DNA of 38,154 bases from Mnemiopsis leidyi (taxonomy: Eukaryota; Ctenophora; Tentaculata; Lobata; Bolinopsidae). The DNA lies in NCBI GenBank assembly GCA_000226015.1, contig JH153452.1:146297-184450 (forward strand), read 5' to 3'. Shown one piece after another: positions 12,001 through 24,000 of the stretch; positions within the stretch are counted from its first letter, which is position 1, and each line of letters starts with the position of its first letter. The notes below the pieces were generated by a model that searched no databases, was not told where the DNA came from, and was given only the letters and a program-made list of their open reading frames with translations. Both the position numbers and the translations under genes were made by a program.

Positions 12001-15000
12001 AGCTTAATACACATAAGGATACAGTAAAGTGAATAAAGTTAGATCTTTAGATAAAAACAGTAGATAAAATCAGACAACACTAAATCGTACTATTTATAAA
12101 GCAATGAAAGGCATTAGTTTAGTTAACCTAGTTGGAACATATGGTATCAGACTATCGACTGACTAAGGTAGGGTTAAGAAAATCTTGACGCCATTTTAAT
12201 GATTAAAAATATTTTTTCCAATTTACAAACTGCACTACCCCCAGGCTCACAGCGAATGCCTGATCTACAACATAACAAAGCTGGCAATGGCGAAGGAGAA
12301 GCTGCGAAGAGAGAGAAAGCTGAAGGAGAGAGTTATCTACTCGGTAATGCCTAGCAGTATTGGGAGCAAACTGGTCAAGATGGAGCAGACTCAGTCTCAG
12401 TTTCAGGAGTAAGAGAGATTTTGTGTTTTAACTTTTTTACAAGTTTCAGATTTTTCTAAGATATTCCAAACCACTTTCAAGATCCTTTCAAATTCAATTT
12501 TCAGTGTTGTTCAAATATTTTCCACTCTTATTGTAAATTTTTGTCAAACTCATCCACCCTGACACCCTCACTTCCACCAGAGTACCGTTCAGACCGATGG
12601 TGATGCACTACCTGAACAACGTCAGTATCCTGTTTGCTGACATAGTCGGCTTCACCAAGATGAGTAGTTCCAGGAGCGCTATCGAGATAGTTTCCATGTT
12701 GAACACCATCTGCGATCACTTTGATAGACTGGTGAGTTTTAGAGTGGTCTGGAGTGGTTTGGTAAGTGATAATAGTTGTCATAACTTTGTGTTTGTGACA
12801 AGTCGTTACTGTGTGTACGTGGATATATTCTTCCCTGTCACATTAAGATAGTAACTAAGTAAGATACCTCGCGTCAGTCTAAATATAATGATCCAGGGTT
12901 GAATCCCGAGGAAAATAAATAAGTAAAAAACACTCATACGAGTTAAATTCGGCCAATTCTTTTTGTAGAAATTAACATGTCAACGCTGAGCACTTAGTTG
13001 AGTCTAAAGCTATTTCCTGTTTTAACAAGACTTAACTCACACATGATTTTGTGTTTGGCATTGGCATGTTAAAGTCGATTTTAACGCTTCCTCCGGTTAT
13101 TAAAAAACCTAGAATGTGAACCCTGACGTTGGATGAAATTGGAGGAACATTGAGTAATCGGTGAGTTAAATAGTTTAAGAAATGGAGGTGCTGACACAGT
13201 CATTCCTGGGTATTTAGCTAAGCAGATATGCTCATATGTGGGAATGCTAACATGCAAATATGTAGGCTACATCATTCTGTTGGGGTTGACATCTGAAAAA
13301 ATTCCCGCCCATCTAAAAACAAATATAATAGGAATCCAGGGTTTCTCTTAACGTTACTTTTCTCGGCGAGGGATCCGAAACTTTCTGCACAGATTCCTCC
13401 CTAAAAATGGCGGCTTTTGGAGGAAGACTTATTAACAACCTACAGTTATTTCAAATGCAATTCAACCCAAATTCAGTCACATCTATTCAAATTAATATGC
13501 TTCACGTAGTTACTGATGTATCTTTAACAATGTAACAATTCTTTACATTTAATTCTAAAATTATCCTGGAATTTTGCCAATGTATCCCGGATAGAAAACT
13601 CCTCCTTTTCCTTAACAATTTATGAGAAGCATGAAGATTAAAGATCTGCATGTACTTCTGGCTTAAAGAACTAGTGCAATGTACCGCTATTTCTAACTAG
13701 TAAACCAATTATGGCAGACTCGAATGTTGTAATGGATGCTGGAAAAATACATTTTACATTTTATAGGTCCTTCACGGCGTATAGAATTGAAGCAGTATGA
13801 TAAGCCGTACAACATGGTCCAGCTGTTGACTGAATTTAGGGATTAATCCTTACCGTCCCAATTGACCCTTGTCTAAGTCTACTTCGACGGTCTAGTAATT
13901 TCTTTTGTTTCCCGATCCATTCAAGTACTACCAACTATTTATGTACCACCAGCTAGTTAAATCACACACTAAACTAAATTTTGTCTAAATATTTTCCGAA
14001 TTTAAACAACCGTTTTCGTGAGACTTATACTATGATTGTCTAAAAGAACGTCAGTCTGATGGAATTATGAATTTATAAGTTAAGATAGATGGTCGAGATG
14101 GAAAGTTTCCCGTGGGGCCAGAGAATAAAAATCGATATTCGATATGGCAGCCTCACTTATTTCAGAATTTCTGCTCGAATGACGTATAACAAAAATTGAA
14201 GTTTTGCCGTGTACAACTACAATGTAATATTTATCATATATCTAGACACATACTATCTACGTAGGTACGTGCACACATAGTTGGAGAGAGTTTCGTTTCT
14301 CATCTGCACACTTTGAAAGACACACCATTGACCGGACATTAACAGAGAGAGAAAGAGGGAGAGGAGAGAAAAATGGGGGTGTAACATTAACGTCATCTTA
14401 ATTACTGCTGACTGCAATGCCAGGTTTTCGTGGTTGCAGTTTTGTCAGTTGTGGAGAATGAATATGTGAAAAATGGGAAGCTGTGAGGCTTTATTCACGT
14501 ATGCTGGACGTAACTGGGTGTTGGTAAAAATGTTGGATAGCCGCTAATCCGCTATACTTAGTTGCAAGACGAGTATACAATACCTAGGTCCCACTCTCCA
14601 AATGACATGTTTACTAAACACTGCTTGATAGCAGTTTGAGAACGACACTCGATGTACACGATAATATTTTCCAGTAGTGTGAGAAAATCAGTACAAGAAC
14701 TGTCTAAACAGCTGTGAAAATTTAGGGTTTTCTCGTTAACTTTGTATCGTCACGGTCTAAAAATAAGTTTCGATCGCAGCGGAGAAGCGGGGTATGACAG
14801 AATATAGACTCGTTTCTTGCTGTGATTATTGATTTGAGAAATTCCTAACTTTGACATTATCATCACCAGTAATATCACGTTAACGTTAACTCGTTGCTAT
14901 CCATCACATTGACATTTATTTTACCCTTGCTTTTTCTGAGCAACAAAGTCACGTTGGATTCAAGAAAATTCCGTCAAAGCTCTCCAGGAATTTTTTTTAT

Positions 15001-18000
15001 GTATTTACCAACCACAAACGCGAGAAGCATCGACTTTTTCATAAATTAACATAACGCCATGGCATAGTCCAAACTTTTACCCGACTTGATAGGGCAACAC
15101 GTTGATATATAAATGAGGATGAGGATGTAAGGCTTCTTGGCACGGAAAAAGAAGGATTCTCTCTCTCTCTCTCTCTCTCTCTCTCNNNNNNNNNNNNNNN
15201 NNNNNNNNNNNNNNNNNNNNNNNNNNNNNNNNNNNNNNNNNNNNNNNNNNNNNNNNNNNNNNNNNNNNNNNNNNNNNNNNNNNNNNNNNNNNNNNNNNNN
15301 NNNNNATAGGGCGAACACGTTGATATATAAATAGAGGAGTGAGGATGTAAGGCTTCTTGGCACGGAAAAGAAGGATTCTCTCTCTCTCTCTCTCTCTCTC
15401 TCCACTACACCAGCTTGTAGCTATAGCGAAGATCCGCTATAAATACTGCTCGACACTTCTTAAAATAACCTAGTTAAGCCTGGTCTGAATAATCCGAAAG
15501 TGGGTCGCGTGTTGATCTGACTGACTTTGGAATGTACTGCGGAATGTACTGACAGAATGATACATAGTGTATGGTTGCAGGTTGAGGACTCTGCTAGGTC
15601 ATGGACGCGATTTTATGAAGTATTGATGAAATAGTTGACAGAACTTCATGAGATACAGTTTATCATAATGAAAAAATGGTTAGAATTTTTGAGAAGTGGT
15701 TAATTTAATGACAGACGGATAGTCAATGATTAATAATCATAATTAGAATGCCAGAACGGTGAAAGTTGATGACGGTGTATGTATTACTGAATGTTGACAA
15801 TTTGAACTGTAGAAGGAGGTTAATGTATGGTTAACTGTCATTTCTAAAATTGCGCATATTTTAGATCTTCCGCGTGGAAAACATCTAACGATTCCCCTTT
15901 TCCCTCGCAGGTAAAATTCAATTTGTGTACAGGAAATGTTGTAATCGTTAATGTACATTATTCGAATTATTTATTATATAAGAAAGACCCTCCCTTTCAG
16001 ACGACTGAAGCTGGCTGCACCAAGATATCAACCCTTGGAGACTGTTACTATTGCGTTGCGGGGTGTCCTGATAAGATGAAACACCATGCTCCAACCATAG
16101 TCGGACTTAGTGAGTTGATAGATAATCGTACAGTAATTATCTCAGTCCCATAGAAACCAACCATAGTTGGACTTAGTGAGTTGATAAATAATCGTACAGT
16201 AATTATCTCAGTCCCATAGTATCTTTTCAAGCTGGTTTCCATTGCTACACCGCAGTTATTGAACTCTGACGTGCTTTAACACTTTGATAAGATAATCCAA
16301 GATTGGATTAGATTTCTGAAAATCCTTGAATACAAACTGTTCGTGGAGTAGTACATGAGTAAGTCATAAGTATAAGATATGGTTGAAAGCGTTTTTTTGC
16401 AAGTGTGTGTAAAATATTTGTCATTTAACTAATTTTACTTATTGCTTAAAAAATAACATCTGCGGCGGTCACCATTTAATCACTACTACTAATCACTTAT
16501 CTAGGGTAACGGTTCATTTTTTGTTTGCTAAAGCTACCTCGAGAAATAGGTGTTTGACAGCAAAACTCTAATTACGTTCCTAATATTAGGCCTTGTTAAT
16601 TTGACTGTAGTTATCTTAAGGTCATCTGTCAGCGATGAATTAACTTGTCCCTCCATGACATTATAACACATGGGTGACTATTAAGGTTCACCGATATAAA
16701 GGCAGTTTGCGAGTAAGTGTGTGCACGTGCGCCTGATATGAAAACGCGTGCAGTTTATGATGGAACTCAAGTTGAGATAATTGAATTTGTAATTCTGTTA
16801 GCTTCAAGATAACATGTCAGAGACTTTTACACTGTGAAAAATAAAAATAAGACGAAGCTTATCCAACTTCTCCGAGCTCTTATGTTGGCATGTAAACCCA
16901 AAGTTTTAACTTGATTGTGTTTTTGGTCCTGCAAGTTAATATCTAAAAGCGTTTTTCAAATGTGAAGGAAAAACAGAGAATAGAGATTAAAGATAATATC
17001 TGAATGTATAACGACCCAGGTTTGAAGATGTTATCAGCTATCGAGGACGTGAACAGTGAGACTAACCTGGACGTGTCAATACGTGTTGGAATTCACACTG
17101 GGTCTGTCCTGTGTGGTGTGGTCGGGATCAAGAGATTTAGGTGAGTCACGTGATGTTACGGTGAGTCACGTGATGTTACGGTGACGCCACGTGTTGTTAC
17201 GGTGACGTCACGTGTTGTTACGGTGACGCCACGTGTTGTTACGGTGACGTGTTGTAATGAATTATAATCCCCACAGGTTCGATGTTTGGTCACATGACAA
17301 GTGTTGTTATGGTGACATAAAGTGTTTTTGTAGCGACGTCACGTGTTGTTGTTGTAACGTCACGTGTTTTCATAGTAATGTCACGTGATGCTGTGGTGAC
17401 GTCATGTTTTGAGAAATAATCCCCGCAGGTTCGATGTTTGGTCACATGACGTGTTGAGAGCTAACGAAATGGAATCGTCTGGTCTGCCGGGAAAAGTCCA
17501 TATCAGTGACGACACTTACCAGCTAATCAAGGATAAGTTAGTGTATAAACTGCACTTATCTTTATTCAATATTATCCAAATTTTTAACTCATTTCTCTTA
17601 CTTTGCCTTGCCTTAACTTATTCTCTATCCGAATACGCTTAAATACTGTTCCTTCATCTTTTAAAATACATGTTCTATAGACTATAACAAGTTTCAGCCT
17701 AGAAAAGCATTGACCAATGCACCTTCTGCTAAGTTGCCAGTTGTGACTTGCCAGTACAGTTGCCTGTACAAATAACTTTGATCAATCAAACTACGGTCCG
17801 CTCGCGTACCTCCCCTTCTAAGAACTGCGTTGTTCATGTCACGCCCATAACTAGTACAATAGAGCCAATCTCATTATCGCAAGACACCCAGTCTAGTCAT
17901 AGTGGACTGAGTGCTGAAATGATTGAAATGTTTGTAGGAGCAATTTGTTTTACTTTAACTATCTAAACTATAAGGAACTAACTTAAGAAATAACTTACTA

Positions 18001-21000
18001 TCAAGTTGACCTGCTGACTGACCAACAGACCGACAAACAAAGTCGGTCACTTTGTGGTAAAACCGAGTTTAAAGTTGGACTGATTTGATTTTCCAGCGAA
18101 GATATCAACACATACATACAGTTATATTATAGGTTAGAGATAGTCTGGATTAACATGATAATAATGACTAACTTTTCAAGAATAAGAGTTTACAGAAGAC
18201 TAAATTAGTTGAGATATCTTCATATCTAAACAATCTTCACATTGGTGCTAAGCAATACGCACACGTGCGCTGCTAATACGTGCACGTCACACGTGTTGTT
18301 TTTACCCGCTTGGTACTGCTAATACGCGCACGTTTGCTGTTAATATGCTTGGTGCAGATAATTCGAGCTCGTGTATCAATAATCTGTTCACTGGAAGACG
18401 TGTATCAGCAGTTGATACAAAGGAGTAGGATCAACACCACCATTATCTAGTTCCCACCATTATCTAGTTCCCAATAAAGACTAGTTCCCAATAAAGACTG
18501 GATAGGAGTCAGTTCTGATTATAGAGAGGGTACCTTAGCACGAGTCACTGTGTTAAGTCAGTCTCTAGATGACATTTTGACACCTTGGTGCATTAGTTGC
18601 TTAGCCCGGCCCCCTACGTGTGGCGAATGGTCAATTTAAGGATAATAACTTGTTCTGCTGTATGTGTTAAACTAAACATCTACAGTCGGTTTATTATTTC
18701 ATTAAAGTAAGATGATTTAAGTCTAGTTTGTCAAGTCTAGTTTATCAGGTGTAGTAACTGAGAAGTGAGAATGTGTATTGGGTATTGACTGCATGTAATA
18801 AGATGACCAAGTTCGAATACCAACAATCGCTTTATTCTTGAAAGGTATAAAGCTGAAAAACAACTCAGTAGCTAATTTGTTATCTACCTATTTTAATTAC
18901 TTAATTAAACAACAACTGCAGATTCGTCGTAACGGACGCTCAGGCTTACACGCGGTGTGCAAACTTGGAGGGGATCAAAACTTACTTTGTCATCGGCACT
19001 CAGGACTCTCTAAATCCAAAAGTATGTCTGTGTGTGTCTGTGCTGTTATCACGATATATATGCGTGTAAAGGCGTCACGTTAGGTGACGATGTCGCTTTG
19101 TAAGACGCTCCTTATACGACGTCACTTCTTGATAACATAAACACGCCACGCAAACGGTTTAGATAACAGATTAACAGATAATCCCGTGCTAGCTAGGACG
19201 CGCCCACGTGATTGCGCGTCCTAATCAAACAGTTGCGTCGATTTCCCGGAGATATTTTTATAACTCCAACCTACTGAAATGCAGGTAAACTCGACGTCCC
19301 GAAAGGGGAAATCCCGGAGCATGTTTAAACTGAGGTTCTACTCGAGCAGCGAGGGACACAGCAGCCTCAAATCTTTGGACGAGCACTTCTCACGACTCAA
19401 GTCGTTTTCTTGTAAGTCATCATCTTTCTGTTTTTTTTCTTCTGTGTCTGTGCATGTTGCGTCATATCTTTAGGTCTTGTGAAGTGAAGTATAAGAGCAT
19501 CAGCAGAAAGAACCATTGTTTTTAAAACTTTGTTTCTAAAATTAGGGAATCATCATATTTTATTGATTTCTGTACTCTGTTATCAATAATTAGTTATCAC
19601 ACGCCCAAATTCTTGCCCAAAGCCCCAAAACACGGAGCGGAATATCGGATAAAGTTGCTACTTGCTATGTTAATAAGGAGCAAAAAGACAACAATTTCAG
19701 CCCTCAGACAAGGGCCCAACCAACCAACAGTGCCTCTATACACCCGCTCCAAGAGCGAAGTGCTCCCCTACCGCAAGAGACTGAGCCTTATTCGACCTCG
19801 GATTAAGAGTTCGGCTAGCAGACCCGAGTTTTCACAAATTCCAGAGAATGCGCTCACCGAGAGACAGGAGGTTGGAAATATGATGTCGGATGGAGATGGT
19901 GGTGTTATCCAAGATGTTGGATGGGACACCAACAAGGGAGATAAAGTTGCAGCTCCTTCGGGGAAAGGTTTATCGTGGAACTGCTGCTTCGCTGGGGTTC
20001 TTGGCTGGAATTCGATTTTTTTACTGTCACTCTTGGTGCTGGAGTCTGGAACTCTAGATTTGCTTTTAATTCTATTTGCCCTTGGACGCTATCGTCGCTA
20101 GGAATCTACCTGGGCTGGGACTTCTATCTGGGCTCGAAATATATCTACGCTGGAAAGATATCTGTGCTGGAAAGATATCTGTGCTGGAATTCTTTCGCTT
20201 TAGGACTCTATCTGTGCTTGAACTCTCTCTCTGCGCTGGGAATCTTTCTGTACTGGGAATCTATTTGGGCTGGGCCTCTTTCTGCGCCGGGCATCGGCTG
20301 CAGCTGCAATTGATCAAACGGACCATTTAATAAATTAGCTATGCAATTATCTTTTAATTACATCGGGCATGGATAACTCATTCAGGTGGTTGTAAAGTGT
20401 CTAATTTTCGTTTTGACTGAAAGTGAAAGTTAGAAATTTAGAATACATTCATTTTTACGATACAATTATGCTAGTTTGCTTCCCCTATTTGAGAATTTGC
20501 ATGATAATTCAAAATGTCGTTGTTGATTGTGCATTAAGTTTGATCACCGGCAAGTAATTTGATTATTGGCATGGTAATGATATTGTTGATTGTGCATGAA
20601 GTTTGATATCTGGCAATGATATTACCTTATGGAGGCATCCTATGTCTTTCGTAAGATACAGTCACCAACCCAATGGGTCGGAGACTGTACACATAGTAAG
20701 GGCAATGACTATTAGGATTATGAACCTATAATAAGGGCAATGCCTTTCGCCTAATACTCATACATGTATAATATACATTGTATATTACCAATGAATAAGT
20801 GCCTCAACTCTTCTATTAAAGAATTTAGCCCACGGTACTGGTATCACTTTATCAGAATCATGAAGTTATGCTGAGGTGACGTCATGATCAACTAGTAAAC
20901 ACTATACGCTACAGCTGTTAACCGTATACTTTATGTCACAGTGTCGTAATTATGCACTTTATGTCGCAGTGACGTCATACGACATGAAATCACCTGACGA

Positions 21001-24000
21001 AAAGCAAGATACACTTCAATCAAAAGGCTCCTATCAAAACGCTCGCACAAGCTTTAGCGAAGCTATTTGTACCGATCGAAAGGTATGTGTTAAAAAAAGC
21101 CAGAACTTTAACTTATTAGTCTGTAAGTTACTTTCAACTGAAAATTCAAACTAAAAATATCAATAAAACTATAAACACTTGTTCAGATTCTGTAATACCT
21201 TGATCGCCTAGGTAACAGACACGGAAGTCATGTCGCAGATAGAGCACACCAAGTCGCGCAGCGCATTTAGCGCGCGCGAGAACCTCAGCATCTTGACACT
21301 CCAGTTCCACGACAACAAGAAAGAAGCACTGTATAGGCAGGCCACTGTCCTTAAGTGCAACGAAGGGAATCCTGAGGGAGTAAAGACGGTAAAATCTAAT
21401 GTTCAATTTCTTCAGGACAGTTACACTTTCATTGTGTCGTATCGCTTTACTTTTTACTTTTTACTTGCACTCGTTCGTTTATGAAGCTTTTCTTGTTACA
21501 ATTCGACATTATTTCACATGCATTTTAGAATTTCAATTGGCAAAAGTCAACCGCTTAATGTTGTGGAATCCCATGTATTTACAAATGGACACATTGTGAT
21601 GTGGTGCTGTCAACAAGATAACGCAATCAGATAAATCGACAGCCGAGATGAAAATGGAAAATTTTCCAAATTCTTGTGTACCTGCAAAGGTCAAAATATA
21701 CAGTACGAATTGCTGATTTGGCCTGCTGAAATTGGCCAGGTCGACGCTATTGTTCAATTCTACGATTCTCCATTTTCTCTTTGACGATGTGACGACACGT
21801 AAGTTATGACGTCATGTAAGTTGTGACGTCACGTAAGTTGTGACGTCATGTAAGTTGTGATGTCATATAAGTTGTGACGTCACGTAAGTTGTGACGTCAC
21901 GTAAGTTGTGACGTCACGTAAGTTGTGGCGTCACGTGGAACTATAACGCACTCAACTCCACAATTTCAGACCCCTGGGATGGGTTTTATAACGGATGTTC
22001 TCATTTCCCTACTTTGTATCTCTTGTTGTGGAGCGATCATCCTGCTTAAACTACCTCTCAGCATGGCGTGGTGTGTAGACCTATTCTTTTTAGGAGTTCT
22101 TTTTGTAAGATTTAGTGTAGTTGTATGAATTATTGATAGTATTTAATCATGTTTGGGATGATATGACTGAAGACAAGATTGGATGATATAACTGAAGACA
22201 AGAGTTATCTTATTCATTACATTTTCACAGTTTGTACTTCGTGTGTTACAGCACTTATTTTCAGGCTGGTTGGATTTATCTTGGCGGTGACTTTGGAATG
22301 TTTGGTCTTGGTTTCTCTCCTAATTTACCTTCAGAAGCTCCGTAAAATGTGCTCCTCTAATAGACCCAGTATACCTTGGGTATCTAGAAACGTCATCAGC
22401 GCTGGTAAGATATGTCGTGACGACACCAGCACTGATACGAGTTGTGTTGGTTACCCCGCCATGTGCGATCTTCCCTGGGTTTCCATGGTAACGTTATCCC
22501 TGGGTTTCCATGGTAACGTTATCCCTGGGTTTCCATGGTAACGTTATCAGATTGTCCGTAAATCAAGTGACTTGGTTGACTGTATGATCAGGTGATTTGT
22601 GTTTATTTCAGGTTTATTGCTCCTTCCTTTTATGGTTATATCGCTTAGTTTTCTTGTCTCCAACGAACTGAGTTGCGATCACGTGGACATCCTGATGTCT
22701 TTGTATTTCGTTGCGTTCCTCCATGGCATCAACTTTCTTCAGGTATATGGTGACTTGGTTGGTATCTTGTCTGCCATGTGTTATCTAAGAAATAATGCAA
22801 GTTATACAATTAATACGGATACAAGTGATACATTATTTTAGAAGTTACACAAGTAATACAAGTAATGTAAACTATACTTTAACCCCGTTTTCCCCCAGAT
22901 TCTCGGTCTAATGAAGATAGTACTGCTCATGCTTGTGGTGTGTTGTCTGTCCCCCGTGATTTGTTTAACCAAACCCTTCACTACCTGTTACACCCTCCCT
23001 CCTCTCGACGGTATGTTTAGTAGTATTTAGTAGTATTTAGTAGAATTTAGTAGAATTTAGTAGAATTTAGTAGAATTTAGTAGAATTTAGTAGTATTTAG
23101 TAGAATTTAGTAGAATTATTTAGTAGAATTTAGTAGAATTTAGTAGAATTTAGTAGAATTTAATAAAGTTTAGTAGAATTTAAGTAGAATTTATTAGAAT
23201 TTAGAAGAATTTAGTAGAATTTAGAAGAATCTAGAAGAATCTAGTAGAATTTAAGTAGTATTTATTAGTATTTAGTAGAATTTAGTAGAATTTAGTAGAA
23301 TTTAGTAGAATTTTAGTAGAATTTAGTAGAATTTATTAGTATTTAGTAGAATTTTAGTAGAATTTAGTAGAATTTAGTAGAATTTAGTAGAATTTAGTAG
23401 AATTTAGTAGAATTTAGTAGAATTTAGTAGAATTTAGTAGAATTTAGTAGAATTTAGTAGAATTTAGTAGAATTTAATAGAATTTAGAAGAATTTAGTAG
23501 AATTTAGTAGAATTTAGTAGAATTTAGTAGAATTTAGTAGAATTTGTAGTAGTGTTATCTTACCCTCAGCCCTTATGGGGTCGTTTGATGATAAACTATC
23601 GCCCCAATTAACTGAACAACCAATTTAACCGAAAACCAGTTACTAACTGAAACTAACAAGCCTTTAAACCCTTCAGAAGGACTGGGGTATTACGGATACC
23701 AGCTGTGGGACATCCCACTTTCTCTCTGTCTCTTTCTCAAGCTCATCTGCATGGTTATCAGGACCTTCGAACTTCGTATGAGGTTTGTTTTAGGATCATG
23801 TCAGTAGTGAGAAAATAGAATATCATTGAAGTTATTTTCAAAAAATTAGTACAAGTTCTTTTCTTCCCTACTGAGTCGATCAAACTTCAAAGACAATATA
23901 TTTTTCATTTATCTTTTATATTTAAAAGAAAGAGTCATCGTCTTTGATGAAATTTTCTCATCTGGCCTCTGGGAAACTTTCGTTCTCGGGAGGAAAAAAC

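Noticed and set aside
15046..15405. Open frames running through the N gap
   Set aside because: They exist only because N codons and CT repeats contain no stops.
19968..20330. Extension of cyclase exon 14 to 20101
   Set aside because: The extension is hydrophobic, repeat-derived sequence; splicing at 19968 restores phase with exon 15.
21783..21940. Tandem arrays as a CRISPR array
   Set aside because: Units are 17 bases with no unique spacers, in an animal intron.
22071..22110. Stronger-looking donor GTAAGA at 22105 for exon 17
   Set aside because: It would put exon 18 out of frame; donor 22071 keeps phase and matches the family.
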